64,000 bases of DNA, taken from Eubacterium nodatum ATCC 33099. GTDB taxonomy: Bacteria > Bacillota > Clostridia > Peptostreptococcales > Anaerovoracaceae. Shown piece by piece: positions 25,581 through 35,421 of this stretch. The translations under genes were made by a program, and so were the position numbers. The stretch spans positions 124,001-188,000 of the forward strand of contig AZKM01000008.1 of the NCBI GenBank assembly GCA_000510425.1, written 5' to 3'. Below the pieces are notes generated by a model. The model saw only the letters and a list, made by a program, of their open reading frames with translations. It was not told the origin of the DNA and did no database searches. Within the stretch, counting starts at the first letter, position 1. The number at the start of each line of letters is the position of its first letter.

Positions 25581-27014
25581 ATGAAAAAAGAAACTTTGAT
25601 ATCAGACAAGCAATTTATAAGAACAGACGAATTAAAAGGCAATAATCATCTGACCGCAAAGGATTACTTTGTATACGGGAGTGCCTCTATAGGAGATGCT
25701 TTGGCTTACAGTATGGTAGGCTCGTTTTTGATGTTTTTCTTGACGACCGTTGCAGAAATCAAGCCGGGTACAGCGGGAAGCATCATGGCATTCGGTGCTG
25801 TTTGGAACGCATTCATAAATCCCATCATAGGCTTCTGCTCAGATAAGGTAAGCACAAAGCTGGGCAGCAGACGACCTATGGTGCTTTTATTTTCAATACC
25901 TCTGGCACTTTCAATGTTTTTGATATTCTCAAATCTTCCCATACCTACGACATTTAAACCCTGCTACTACGGACTAATCCTGATGGTGCTGTGGACAAGC
26001 TACACAGGTTTTTTCGTTCCCTACCTTGCCCTGGGCGTAATATATACAGATGACTATAATGAAAGGACAAAGCTCAGACTATATGCCTCTGCCTTCAGTA
26101 CCTTGGGCGTAGCAACAACCATGACACTTCCGACCCTTTTGATAAAATATTTCAAAACCTTAGATTTTTCTCTTAGTGCTTCTTGGTCCATTGCAAGTGC
26201 AGTAACCGGTCTGCTGGCTATGGTGAGTATAATAATCACATTCCTTTTTTCCGGGGAAAAGGATCCTCCTTGCAAAGAAACCGAACTTCCTCGTATTGCA
26301 GATATAAAAATCAAGGAGATTTTCAGAGAATACCTTGATATTGCAAAATTAGGACCTATGAAATATCTGATACTTGCCAGCACCGCCGCCTTAATTACAT
26401 ACGCTATTTTGATGAGTGACATAGTATATTTTCTAACATACAACTTACGCCTCAGTCCTATTGGAATTTCAACAGCTTTGCTGGCAAGAGCCATGGTCGG
26501 AGTTGTAACTATTCCCATCGTCAGCATATGTGCAGAAAAATTTGATAAAAAAAATACAATCATATTATTTTACACGATTGTAATTTTAGGACTGATCTTC
26601 CTAAGAATTGTAGGAATAGATAACATCTTTGAAATTGGTCTTTATATTTTCTTTGCCGGACTTTGTACATCAATTTACTGGCAGCTGATACCTTCGATTT
26701 ATTATGATCTATGTGACTACGATTATGTGGAAAACAAGAAAAATCGTCAGGGTGCAATCCTTTCATTCCAAGGCTTGATCGAGGCTGCCGCCTGGGGAAT
26801 AGGTGCACAGCTTCTCGGTATAATTTTAGAAATTTCCGGATTCAAGGGCGGTGCAGCAGTTCAAAGCAGCGATGCATTAAACGGCATTTTCACCTGCACC
26901 ACTCTCCTCCCTGTCTTTTTTATCCTCATAAGTACTTATGCTATTTACAAATATCCCATCACACGAAAAGTTCATAGAGAAATTTTAGAAAAATCCAAAG
27001 CAGCTAACCGATAA
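25581..27014 (+). CDS. GPH-family (MFS_2) sodium/proton symporter
   Basis: 477 residues with about 12 membrane helices. The family signature is visible in FGAVWNAFINPIIGFCSDKVSTKLGSRRPMVLLFSIPLA. Known members import glycosides, pentosides and hexuronides, but many clostridial ones have unknown substrates. It lies 16 bases after the deacetylase gene in the same operon and ends at a strong terminator. Confidence 0.88.
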   Translation: MKKETLISDKQFIRTDELKGNNHLTAKDYFVYGSASIGDALAYSMVGSFLMFFLTTVAEIKPGTAGSIMAFGAVWNAFINPIIGFCSDKVSTKLGSRRPMVLLFSIPLALSMFLIFSNLPIPTTFKPCYYGLILMVLWTSYTGFFVPYLALGVIYTDDYNERTKLRLYASAFSTLGVATTMTLPTLLIKYFKTLDFSLSASWSIASAVTGLLAMVSIIITFLFSGEKDPPCKETELPRIADIKIKEIFREYLDIAKLGPMKYLILASTAALITYAILMSDIVYFLTYNLRLSPIGISTALLARAMVGVVTIPIVSICAEKFDKKNTIILFYTIVILGLIFLRIVGIDNIFEIGLYIFFAGLCTSIYWQLIPSIYYDLCDYDYVENKKNRQGAILSFQGLIEAAAWGIGAQLLGIILEISGFKGGAAVQSSDALNGIFTCTTLLPVFFILISTYAIYKYPITRKVHREILEKSKAANR

Positions 27015-27028
27015 TATGGTTAGCTGCT
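26999..27028 (+). terminator. Terminator of the asparaginase operon
   Basis: Perfect 11-base arms (AGCAGCTAACC 26999-27009 / GGTTAGCTGCT 27018-27028) followed by T6. The left arm overlaps the last codons of the symporter gene. Confidence 0.9.
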
Positions 27029-27052
27029 TTTTTATAAACATTTTAAATTTTT

Positions 27053-27802
27053 TTACCAATTCGTTGCAATGTCAAGCTGTGTAGGATTATGTGCCGCAAA
27101 GCCGCCTGTATCTACCACAATCCCCGTTCCCAGAGAAGTTTTTATAAAGGAACCTTTCGGTCTGATTCTCAAATTTGCCGCAACCATAACATACCCGCCC
27201 AAGGTCTTTACTCCATCAGCTCTAACTGCATAGGGATATTTTCGTGCTGAGAAGCCCATTCCTCTCATAATACTCACACAGGTACTCATGTCCAAATTAT
27301 AATATGTCTCTTTCCCTGAAGGTCCCATAATCGTTCCCCTGCCCCTTGTTAGCGGTAATCCGTTCCAAGAACCTTTATAGGTTTTCTTGGAATTTGCTTC
27401 TGCCTCTTTTTCTCTTCGGGTTTTCTCGCTTTTCGCATCTTTCTTTTTCTTGGCAGCTGCAACACGCTTTTCCTGAGCTTTTAACCATTTCTGTTGTTTC
27501 TTTAAGGCAATGGCTTTTTTCTTTTCTTCCACTTTGGCCACAACAGTTCTCGCTTCATTTACTCCTGGAAGTGATGCTCCTTCATCAACTTTTACAAGCC
27601 CCTTTGACTGCTGTGCAGATAAGTCATTTTTCACATATTCGCTTGCTTGTGCATTTACCTTTACACTGTTAAAACAGATAATCCCTAAAAGCATCATAGG
27701 TACAAGGATAACTGCCACTACTACAGTTAAAGAATCCATGCATCTGTTTAAAAACGCACTGCTGCCTTTTAGAATTCCGGGCTTTTTCTCTTTCAGATTC
27801 AT
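27053..27802 (-). CDS. Secreted or membrane-anchored 3D-domain protein
   Basis: 249 residues. One membrane helix at about 23-46 precedes a lysine/alanine-rich, coiled-coil-like linker (about 85-140). The C-terminal domain resembles the 3D (Asp-Asp-Asp) fold of MltA/YocH-type cell-wall hydrolases (SWNGLPLTRGRGTI..., GIVVDTGGFAAHNPTQLDIATNW with its Asp residues). It is likely to act on peptidoglycan outside the membrane. It follows the trkA-trkH genes on the same strand. Confidence 0.7.
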   Translation of the reverse strand: MNLKEKKPGILKGSSAFLNRCMDSLTVVVAVILVPMMLLGIICFNSVKVNAQASEYVKNDLSAQQSKGLVKVDEGASLPGVNEARTVVAKVEEKKKAIALKKQQKWLKAQEKRVAAAKKKKDAKSEKTRREKEAEANSKKTYKGSWNGLPLTRGRGTIMGPSGKETYYNLDMSTCVSIMRGMGFSARKYPYAVRADGVKTLGGYVMVAANLRIRPKGSFIKTSLGTGIVVDTGGFAAHNPTQLDIATNW

Positions 27803-27866
27803 AAGTCCTCCATTTTTACTAACATTCTTCTATTTTCTGTTATTTCACTAATGTTTCCACTATCTT

Positions 27867-29339
27867 CTAATATTTTCTCCTTAGAGAGTTAAAAGCAAAA
27901 AGTGCGAGAATCGGATAAATTTCCAATCGTCCAAGCAGCATATCCACTGTCATCACAATCTTTGAAAACATGCTATAACCGCTGAAGTTTGCAGTAGGAC
28001 CGACTTTTCCGAAACCCGGTCCGATATTGTTGAAAGTTGCAATAACAGCAGATAAATTCGTCTCAAAAGAGTAATTCACCGGGTCCGCTGACACCAGTAT
28101 AAACGATATCGCAATTATTATAAAGTAAATTACAAGATATGATTCCACGCTTACAATTGTTCTTTCGCTCAACATCTCCCCATTCAATTTTATCACCTTA
28201 ACCTCATCCGGATAAAGTCTATTATGTGTAGTTCTCTTGTGGGCTTTGTAAAGAACAAGTAATCGTGAAACTTTCAGTCCGCCGCCGGTGCTTCCTGCGG
28301 TTGCTCCCACAATCATGAGTAAAAACAAAATTGCCTTTGACAAACTATTCCATCCGTCGAAGTCTGCTGTGGAAAATCCTGTAGTCGTAATTATACTGCC
28401 CACAGTGAAGGCAACATTCTTGACCGTTTCCCCCAAAGTGGCGGTATCCTGTGTTTTCCCAATCATGTTAATCGTAATCACTATAATGCTTACAAAGATT
28501 ATCCCAAAATACAATCTCACTTCTTCATCTCTGAATACATTTCTGAATCTTCTTATAAGCAACAAATAGAAAAGGCTGAAGTTTATTCCAAACAAAATCA
28601 TAAATACTGTGGTTACATTCTGTGCAAGTACCGTATAGGTTGCAAATCCGCTATTTAAAACTGCAAAGCCGCCCGTCCCCGCCGTTCCGAAAGCTATGCA
28701 AAAGGCATCAAATACCGGCATCTTTGCTATGAGTAAGAATATAATATCCAGAACTGTAAGTCCTATATAAATCATATATAAAATTTCTGTAGATTCCTTA
28801 AGTCTTGGAACGATTTTGCTCACCATAGGCCCGGGGCTTTCCGAGCGCAAAAGGTTCATGGCATAGCCATTGTCATTTCCCTTTGCCGGCAGAATTGCAA
28901 GGAAAAATGCCAAAACTCCCATACCGCCCAGCCAGTGGCTAAAACTTCTCCAAAAGATTACCCCTTTACCGAGCTTTTCTATATCGGAGATTACCGAGGC
29001 TCCGGTAGTTGTAAAGCCCGAAGTAATTTCAAACAGACTATCCACAAAATCAGGCACCTGACCTGACAAAAAAAGTGGTAAGGCTCCCAAAACACTAAGT
29101 GCGACCCAGCAAAGTCCTGTGCATATAACATCTTCCCAGGTGCTCATTTTTCGCCCTGCATTACGGGAATACAACAACATAATCCCTGATAATATAAGCA
29201 TGATAAGCAGGGTAAGCAAGAATCCTCTAACTCCGGATTGATCTCTTGTATACATTGAAATTCCAAGAGGTGGCAACATCGCCGCAAATTCGACTAAAAT
29301 GATTGTCCCTAAGATTCTTATCAATCGTTTTCTATTCAT
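27867..29339 (-). CDS. trkH: TrkH-family potassium uptake protein
   Basis: 490 residues with the four repeated M1-P-M2 units of Trk/Ktr channels. Selectivity-filter regions are visible at ITSGFTTTGAS, FGTAGTGGFAV, STTGFSTADF-like and FNNIGPGFG. Partner of the TrkA protein encoded 12 bases upstream. The start ATG follows AAGGAGACC. Imports K+. Confidence 0.93.
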   Translation of the reverse strand: MNRKRLIRILGTIILVEFAAMLPPLGISMYTRDQSGVRGFLLTLLIMLILSGIMLLYSRNAGRKMSTWEDVICTGLCWVALSVLGALPLFLSGQVPDFVDSLFEITSGFTTTGASVISDIEKLGKGVIFWRSFSHWLGGMGVLAFFLAILPAKGNDNGYAMNLLRSESPGPMVSKIVPRLKESTEILYMIYIGLTVLDIIFLLIAKMPVFDAFCIAFGTAGTGGFAVLNSGFATYTVLAQNVTTVFMILFGINFSLFYLLLIRRFRNVFRDEEVRLYFGIIFVSIIVITINMIGKTQDTATLGETVKNVAFTVGSIITTTGFSTADFDGWNSLSKAILFLLMIVGATAGSTGGGLKVSRLLVLYKAHKRTTHNRLYPDEVKVIKLNGEMLSERTIVSVESYLVIYFIIIAISFILVSADPVNYSFETNLSAVIATFNNIGPGFGKVGPTANFSGYSMFSKIVMTVDMLLGRLEIYPILALFAFNSLRRKY

Positions 29340-29351
29340 TAAAAGGTCTCC

Positions 29352-30707
29352 TTAACGAAACAAATCATCAAATTTCTTTATGTCATCTCTGGAAAATACC
29401 GCAAGGACTCTATCTCCCTGTAAAAACATAGATTCACCGTCAGGCAGTATATTCTTTCCTTTTCTATTGATAGATGCCAACACTACATTCTTCTTGAATT
29501 TAATATTTTTAAGCTCCTCACCACAGTGCCCCATTCCGCTGCCCACAACAAATTCTGCAATTTGGGCATTTCCATCAGCAATGGAACGGATGGAAACCGC
29601 TGCGGAATTCCTGCCTATCAAGGCTCTGACAAATCTTACGATAACATCACCACACAACTGATTTGGGTTAATCACACTGACATTATCGATCTTATTCAAT
29701 AAAGCTGCATAGTTTATATCTTTGAGTTTGATTATACTCAATGGAATTTTGACTAAGTTTGCAAAAGTTGCCAGCACAGCATTGCTCTCGTCATCATTAG
29801 TCAAGCAGATAAGTGCATCCTGTTCCCTGACATTTTTCCTCTCCAAAAGTGCAAGTTTTCTTCCGTCCCCATGGATTATACTTGCATTAGGAAATTCCAA
29901 CGCCAATTCTTCACAAATTTCTCTGTCCGTATCAATAACAGTTATGTCCATCTTCTGCCTTTGAAGGCTTGTGATGAGTGCTTTAGCGGTTCTTCCCCCA
30001 CCTACAATCATAACCTTCTTTACTTTTTCACGCTTCTTGCCAAATACCCTCAACAGCTTGCTGAGATCATCTTCTTCAGCCGTCACATAAATTCTATCGT
30101 TTTCCTTTAGAATAAAATCTCTCTCCGGTGTAATCGCCATTCCATCACGCTTTACCACGCAAACAAGGGCTCTGGAATGAGTAATCTCCTGAACTGCACT
30201 GACAGGTCTACCGCAAAGTTCACTCTCCGGGTGAAGTTCCGCCTCAACCACATCTGTCATGCCCTTTGTAAATCTCTCTCTATGTAAAAATCCCGGATAT
30301 GTCAAAATTGCTTCTATATCTTTCGCCGCATAGGTTCCCGGATCTATTATCATAGACAATCCGAACTGTTCGCGAAATACACTTGTGGTTTCAAGATACT
30401 CCTGACTTCTAACCCTTGCAACTGTTTTAATGTTCGGATTCATGCTGTGAGCTGTCATACAGCTAAGCAGGTTCTTTTCGTCAGAATAAGTTGCAGTAAT
30501 TAACAAATCTGCATCTTCAACCCCGGCTTTTCTAAGGGTTTCCATCGCAGCACAAGTCCCCTTGACAGTCAAAACATCCTGGGTCTCTTCGTTGTACTCA
30601 AGTCTATCTATATTCCGGTCAACCAAAACAATATCATGACCTTCCTTTAAAAGTCTGCCTGCAAGTCCTGCTCCTATATTACCGATACCGGCAATGATTA
30701 TTTTCAT
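29352..30707 (-). CDS. trkA: TrkA, NAD-binding regulator of potassium uptake
   Basis: About 451 residues in two RCK repeats, each a TrkA-N Rossmann domain (GIGNIGAGLAGRLL at the N-terminus; VGGGRTAKALITSL in the second half) followed by a TrkA-C domain. It is the cytoplasmic gating ring for TrkH. The second of two in-frame ATGs (30707) has the better spacing from GAGGT and gives the expected MKIIIAGIGN start. Operon trkA-trkH. Confidence 0.93.
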   Translation of the reverse strand: MKIIIAGIGNIGAGLAGRLLKEGHDIVLVDRNIDRLEYNEETQDVLTVKGTCAAMETLRKAGVEDADLLITATYSDEKNLLSCMTAHSMNPNIKTVARVRSQEYLETTSVFREQFGLSMIIDPGTYAAKDIEAILTYPGFLHRERFTKGMTDVVEAELHPESELCGRPVSAVQEITHSRALVCVVKRDGMAITPERDFILKENDRIYVTAEEDDLSKLLRVFGKKREKVKKVMIVGGGRTAKALITSLQRQKMDITVIDTDREICEELALEFPNASIIHGDGRKLALLERKNVREQDALICLTNDDESNAVLATFANLVKIPLSIIKLKDINYAALLNKIDNVSVINPNQLCGDVIVRFVRALIGRNSAAVSIRSIADGNAQIAEFVVGSGMGHCGEELKNIKFKKNVVLASINRKGKNILPDGESMFLQGDRVLAVFSRDDIKKFDDLFR

Positions 30708-30874
30708 GCTCATACCTCTATGTATATGTAAAATATAATTTTCTAAAAAATCCTCAAAACGATTTCCCCATGAACCTCATTCAAAACGGTACACAAATCG
30801 TCTTTCACACGAGTGGGATACCAGTATATCACTCCGATTTTAAAAATTCAACTCCACCTTTTCCCAAAGCCTAA

Positions 30875-31729
30875 CTACTGCAATGCCTGCCCCATGCCGA
30901 TTCTTTTTGCATAATCCACAGGTGTATTCCCTTCAGAATCTGCAATATTCTTATTCGCTCCATGTTTCAATAAAAGTTTTACAAGCGGCACAATATTATC
31001 CTTGCTCAAGTTCTGTTCATCCTCATTAAACAGAAAAACCGATGCTAACGGTGTATGCCCCTCTTCATCCCTCAAATTAACATAATATCGCTTTTTATCC
31101 AAAAGGTACTTAACCAATCGGTAGTTTCCCCTGTAACATGCGTAACTGAGTGCAGAGTTTCTATCGGCAGGATGGATAGGGGCTTTGTTTGTACAGTATT
31201 TCTCAACGAATTTATACATCTCCAAAATTTTCTTTTCCAGCTTCTCTCTTTCGCTGCCCCTATTACAATCAAGCAGTGCAATTTCAAGCAGCGCTGAATT
31301 AACATTGGCATCTTCCGGGGTTCCATCCGGCTTAGCCCCGTTCTTTAGCAGTAAAGTTATAGTATCAAACATTTCATCAGAATATGTTCCGGAACTTGCA
31401 ACAAGTCCTACCGTATTGACTCTATCGTTTACAGGTACTGCTCCATTATCTGTCAAAATCTTAACAGCCTTGTAATTCCCACAGGAAATAGCAAATTCCA
31501 AGGGGGTTTCATTGTTCCATTCAGGCAACAAATTAAGCGGAAAAATGACTCCCCCGGGGGTATTTATGTATGTATTATCCTTTGCCAGCTCCTCTACCTT
31601 TTTAAGGTCGTTATCTGCAATGGCATCTGCCATAGATTTTGTCCATATGCGTCCGGGGCCAAATATTGACCACGCTGTAGGAAATAATACCGCTATCACT
31701 ATAATAAATATGATAATTTTCTTTTTCAT
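30875..31729 (-). CDS. Ankyrin-repeat protein with N-terminal membrane anchor
   Basis: About 284 residues. A hydrophobic segment follows the start (MKKKIIIFIIVIAVLFP), then four or five ankyrin repeats can be followed (TPLEFAISCGNYKAVKILTDNGA, SALSYACYRGNYRLVKYLLDKKR, TPLASVFLF...LVKLLLKHGANKNIADSEGNTPVDYAKRIG). Probably an extracytoplasmic protein-binding scaffold; partner unknown. Transcribed alone, convergent with nothing nearby. Confidence 0.85.
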   Translation of the reverse strand: MKKKIIIFIIVIAVLFPTAWSIFGPGRIWTKSMADAIADNDLKKVEELAKDNTYINTPGGVIFPLNLLPEWNNETPLEFAISCGNYKAVKILTDNGAVPVNDRVNTVGLVASSGTYSDEMFDTITLLLKNGAKPDGTPEDANVNSALLEIALLDCNRGSEREKLEKKILEMYKFVEKYCTNKAPIHPADRNSALSYACYRGNYRLVKYLLDKKRYYVNLRDEEGHTPLASVFLFNEDEQNLSKDNIVPLVKLLLKHGANKNIADSEGNTPVDYAKRIGMGQALQ

Positions 31730-31883
31730 CACAGTCTCCAAACCGCTTTTACCAAGTTTATATTATTGAAGCTAAACCTGTACATAAATGCCTATTTCTT
31801 ATGTCAAATGCGGCAATAACTTGTCAAACTCACATAATAACTAGATTGTACCACACTTTTATACATAAATGTAAATAAAGTAT

Positions 31884-31912
31884 TTGAAATAGTGCTCAAT
31901 GAATGGTATCAT
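31884..31912 (+). promoter_or_regulatory. Promoter for tRNA-Arg
   Basis: TTGAAA (31884-31889), a 17-base spacer and TATCAT (31907-31912) lie about 75 bases upstream of the tRNA. The spacing is ideal; the -10 has one departure from consensus. Confidence 0.5.
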
Positions 31913-31989
31913 TGATATGTAATTTATTTCAACGACTTGGCAAAAAGTTTTCGGCTTAATCCAATCGTTATAAAGAAGATAAAAAGTAT

Positions 31990-32065
31990 GTCTCAGTAGC
32001 TCAGTGGATAGAGCGTCGGTTTCCTAAACCGTGCGTCGGGTGTTCGAATCGCCTCTGGGACACCA
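31990..32065 (+). tRNA. tRNA-Arg (anticodon CCT)
   Basis: A full cloverleaf: acceptor GTCTCAG/CTGGGAC, D-stem GCTC/GAGC, anticodon stem CGGT/ACCG with loop TTCCTAA (anticodon CCT), T-loop TTCGAAT, and encoded CCA. An AT-rich accessory pocket follows it, but I found no duplicated tRNA 3' end that would mark an att site. Confidence 0.95.
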
Positions 32066-32075
32066 ATTGAAAAAG

Positions 32076-32115
32076 CCTTGCAATTACTGTGTTTTCAGTG
32101 GTTGCAAGGTTTTTT
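32076..32115 (+). terminator. Terminator after tRNA-Arg
   Basis: Arms CCTTGCAA (32076-32083) and TTGCAAGG (32102-32109) are followed by T6. From here to 32326 the sequence is very AT-rich and I see no gene. Confidence 0.85.
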
Positions 32116-32326
32116 GCTCTAAAACATTATGGAGATAATCATTATATTTTATTGAATAAAAAAACTCTATGTGATACTAAGACATCATAAGTAAACTGTA
32201 ATGATACTACAGGCTATCATATTTTTAGTAAAATAAAAAGTCTTTTTTTTCAAAATAAAAAGTTTATCATATTCTAAATCAACTAAATTACCTAAGTATA
32301 AACATATAAAAATATCATATAAAACT

Positions 32327-32611
32327 TTGAAAACATATAGTTTGGCTGACTTTGGTACAGTTACCGGATTAGCAGGGATAATTGTAACAATTTTAGCCTT
32401 CAAAGAAGTAGTTGGAGTAACAATTGCAACAATAATAGGAATAACATTAAGTGGAATCGGGATTGCAACCACATGGGCGAGCATAAAAGAAAGTAACTCT
32501 AAACATGGTTTAATTATACATCTAAAACGAATAAAAAGAACTTATACTAAGCAAAGGAAGAAGCACACTTTCTATACATATACCCCATACAAAAGGCTAA
32601 CAAAATATTAA
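32327..32611 (+). CDS. Small hydrophobic ORF, bacteriocin-like in composition (uncertain)
   Basis: 94 codons from a TTG with no clear ribosome site; the frame is open upstream to about 32237 without ATG. Two adjacent hydrophobic, Gly/Ile/Thr-rich helices (about residues 10-25 and 28-48, LSGIGIATTWASIK) precede a strongly basic tail (HLKRIKRTYTKQRKKH). Composition loosely recalls circular bacteriocin precursors, followed here by a small membrane ORF that could be immunity. No maturation or transport genes are near. It may also be a gene fragment. Confidence 0.35.
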   Translation: MKTYSLADFGTVTGLAGIIVTILAFKEVVGVTIATIIGITLSGIGIATTWASIKESNSKHGLIIHLKRIKRTYTKQRKKHTFYTYTPYKRLTKY

Positions 32612-32630
32612 TATCCACGAGGTACATGAA

Positions 32631-32900
32631 ATGACTAAATTAATAAATTATCTACAATTAACTCTATTATCGTTCTTACTGATTATAAGAATATTCCTGA
32701 TCAGTAAACCAATACCTTATTTTGTCTTAACATCAATATTGGGTTTAATATTTTTATCTATTTGCATATCAAACTATCAGATTTGGTCAAATATTAGTTC
32801 CCATTCAAACAAACTTTCACTATATGCTTTCCATTTATGTACTATTAATTTGTCATATATGGTGATGTTTATGTATATTATCTTAGCAATAAATCACTAA
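32631..32900 (+). CDS. Small membrane protein, unknown
   Basis: 89 residues with three predicted membrane helices (about 8-24, 29-48, 64-87). An ATG follows CGAGG at suitable spacing. It lies 19 bases downstream of the hydrophobic ORF and is probably co-transcribed with it. No family recognised; an immunity-type role is speculation from size and position. Confidence 0.45.
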   Translation: MTKLINYLQLTLLSFLLIIRIFLISKPIPYFVLTSILGLIFLSICISNYQIWSNISSHSNKLSLYAFHLCTINLSYMVMFMYIILAINH

Positions 32901-33029
32901 AAGCTGTAATATAGCTACTCATTCCGTCAGAATGAAGAAGTGATAGATTGACCATTGACCGTTATGTATGAACTCAGAAAAGGCGTGGGGAAACGAAAGG
33001 TTACTAGAGGTCGTAATCCTTTTCCCTGA

Positions 33030-33292
33030 AGCCCTCAGCAGAAAGCCACGGAAGGAACATCATAGAAAAAACAAACGAATTCCGAGCTCAAGTAAGGGAG
33101 TATCCATTAAGCATTATTCTGCTGAGCAAATTCTATGGTTTGCCGATGAGATTAATGAGCTTTCACGAAAACTGTTAGAATATACTACTCCAGAGGGACT
33201 CTTTGATAAAGTTCTTAATAAAGTACATTCAATTGTCAAAGTTCAGGTAGCTTAATTGAGCTTTAGTGTTCAATTTTAAATTGCAATTTATA
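33030..33292 (+). mobile_element. IS30-family transposase C-terminal remnant
   Basis: The open frame 32968-33255 ends with a stretch typical of the IS30 transposase C-terminus (SIKHYSAEQILWFADEINELSRKLLEYTTPEGLF). The preceding residues match only in another frame (an ATEGTS / GTNExTN-like region around 33040-33100), so the gene is frameshifted and truncated. The bases after the stop (TTTAGTGTTCAATTTTAAAT, about 33262-33281) resemble an IS30 terminal repeat. Confidence 0.65.
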
Positions 33293-33702
33293 TCTTTTTT
33301 AAGTATCTAAAATCTTTAAGTAGCAAATTTGAGTGATGACTTAATTTCAAAGTTTTTAATAAACCTCTCAAAATTTTCGCATACCTCATATTTTCAATAT
33401 TGTACTGAAAAAAGAACCTTATATTATACTTAAGTATTAAAAATACAGTTGCAACTATGAGTCTTATATAGTACAATACAGTCAAGATTGTTAACTTTAT
33501 AACAAGATATCGGTTCTTTGGAAAACACCACATATACCGAGTCTTGAGCTGAAAGACGGGGCATTAGCTCAGGAAATTTTTTAAAAATTTTTTGTAAAAA
33601 TGTATGTTCAATCAGTCCTTTACAAACTTATTGGACATGCATTAAAAAAGTTTCAATCATCTTCACAATAAAATATCGCAAAAGAATGAAGAGGAAGTAA
33701 TT
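33293..33702. other. AT-rich intergenic region upstream of the CoA-transferase
   Basis: About 400 bases of low-complexity AT-rich DNA with no supportable gene. The CoA-transferase promoter should lie in the last 100 bases; AGGAAG precedes its ATG. I see no riboswitch. Confidence 0.4.
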
Positions 33703-35061
33703 ATGTATAAGGTTTCAGAAATCGGCGAGGCATACGCTCGCAAAGTGATTACAGCAGATGAAGCTGCGGCAATGGTAAAATCAGGAGATCGCTTGCACTT
33801 TGGACTTGGATGCGGATCAGTTGTAGAAATTGATGAAGCTTTAGCCAAAAGAGCCGATGAGTTAAAAAACATTGATGTTCTCAGTACCGTAACCATTAGA
33901 AAGAAGCCCTTTGCATTATATTCTGCAACAGAAAGCAATGACAATGTGCGATTCATCTCCGCACACTTCAGTGGTACGGACAGAACTATCTGCAAGGACG
34001 GAAGATGTTGGTATATGCCTATGACATTCGCAGAACTTCCGTCTCTTTGGAGTCAAAACCCAAAAGGTATAGATATTGCAATGTTTCAGGTTGCTCCAAT
34101 GGATAAGTACGGAAACTTTAATATGGGACCTCAGCTTTCTGATTACTGGGGAGTGTTGAAGGTTGCCAAAAAGGTAATTGTAGAAGTAAATCCATTGATG
34201 CCTGTCGCTCTTGGCCCTGAAAACAATATAAACATTCAGGATGTGGATTTTGTTGTAGAAGGTCCCGGAAACGAACTTGCTGAAATACCGGATAAAGTCG
34301 GTGGGGATGTAGAAACAAAGATTGCCGAATATGTGGTTGACAGAATGCAGTCAAACTGCACCCTGCAACTGGGCATCGGAGCACTTCCATGTACAATCGG
34401 TAAAATGCTCGCCGAATCTGACCTGACCAACATAAGTGCACATACAGAAATGCTGGTAAACGCCTATGTGGATCTCTTTGAAGCAGGAAAACTCAGCACT
34501 GAAAAATCCACAGACAGAGGAACTGTCCTTTACACCTTTGCCGGCGGAACCAAGAAACTGTACGACTTTATAGACAACAACCCGATGTGCTGCAATGCAC
34601 CTGTGGACTATATAAACGACCCACATGTAATTTCAAGCATGGATAATTTTATCTCTATAAACAGTTGTGTTCAGGTAGATCTTCTTTCTCAGGTATGTTC
34701 TGAAACCGTAGGTGCCAGACAGGTATCGGGTACTGGCGGTCAACTGGACTTTGTAATGGGTGCATATCGTTCAAAAGGCGGAAAGAGCTTCATCTGTACA
34801 CCGTCAACCAGAACTCAACCGGACGGCACATTGGTCTCCAATATATCACCGACACTCAGACCGGGTGCAGTTGTTACCACTCCAAGAACCGCTACCCACT
34901 ATATCGTGACGGAGTATGGCGTTGCAGATATGAAAGGACGCTCCACTTGGGAAAGAGCCGAAAGCTTAATTGAAATTGCACATCCGGATTTCCGAGATGA
35001 CTTGATTAAAGAAGCTGAAAAAATGGGTATTTGGAGTACTACGAGCAAAGCAACTTTCTAA
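33703..35061 (+). CDS. Acetyl-CoA hydrolase/transferase-family CoA-transferase (4-hydroxybutyrate/butyrate type)
   Basis: 452 residues. The catalytic Glu lies in SAHTEML (about 249), GIGALP comes shortly before, and the C-terminal [28 protein letters not shown] is characteristic of Cat1/4-hydroxybutyrate CoA-transferases. It moves CoA between acyl-CoA and acetate in amino-acid fermentation; whether the physiological acyl group is butyrate, 4-hydroxybutyrate or another cannot be told from sequence. Transcribed alone with a terminator. Confidence 0.9.
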   Translation: MYKVSEIGEAYARKVITADEAAAMVKSGDRLHFGLGCGSVVEIDEALAKRADELKNIDVLSTVTIRKKPFALYSATESNDNVRFISAHFSGTDRTICKDGRCWYMPMTFAELPSLWSQNPKGIDIAMFQVAPMDKYGNFNMGPQLSDYWGVLKVAKKVIVEVNPLMPVALGPENNINIQDVDFVVEGPGNELAEIPDKVGGDVETKIAEYVVDRMQSNCTLQLGIGALPCTIGKMLAESDLTNISAHTEMLVNAYVDLFEAGKLSTEKSTDRGTVLYTFAGGTKKLYDFIDNNPMCCNAPVDYINDPHVISSMDNFISINSCVQVDLLSQVCSETVGARQVSGTGGQLDFVMGAYRSKGGKSFICTPSTRTQPDGTLVSNISPTLRPGAVVTTPRTATHYIVTEYGVADMKGRSTWERAESLIEIAHPDFRDDLIKEAEKMGIWSTTSKATF

Positions 35062-35187
35062 AACCGACTAAATCGGATAGAAGACATCTTTTGTCGGGGT
35101 CTATTACAGATTATTTTGGGCAGAATTAGTCCCAGCTTATTGGAATGCTTGGAAAATATCCAAACAAACATCTATATATTTTTTAGG

Positions 35188-35217
35188 AAAAGGGACAGAT
35201 CAAACTTAGTCCCTTTT
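35188..35217 (+). terminator. Terminator after the CoA-transferase
   Basis: Arms AAAAGGGAC (35188-35196) and GTCCCTTTT (35209-35217) continue into a T tract. The rest of 35062-35421 holds only this and the purB promoter. Confidence 0.8.
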
Positions 35218-35354
35218 TCTATGTATTCCGGCATTTATATATTTATTGTATACTTGTCATTCTATCTGAACTTCTTTTTCCTCTTACACATATTTTGAAA
35301 TGTACTCTTTACACCACAGAAATTTCTATTGACACTCTCTTATGGTTTTTATCC

Positions 35355-35383
35355 TTGCAACCTAATTGCATTATTGCTATAAT
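35355..35383 (+). promoter_or_regulatory. Promoter of the purB-purA-alr operon
   Basis: TTGCAA (35355-35360), a 17-base spacer and a perfect TATAAT (35378-35383), about 40 bases upstream of the purB ATG. The leader is too short for a purine riboswitch. Confidence 0.7.
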
Positions 35384-35421
35384 TAAGCATGGTTTGGAGC
35401 GTAATTTTAGGAGGAATATAG

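Noticed and set aside
31990..33702. Genomic island integrated at the tRNA-Arg 3' end
   Set aside because: The pocket is AT-rich and has IS debris, but no integrase and no duplicate of the tRNA 3' end were found.
35290..35421. Possible purine riboswitch upstream of purB
   Set aside because: Only about 40 bases separate the TATAAT box and the ATG; too short, and no conserved aptamer bases are visible.
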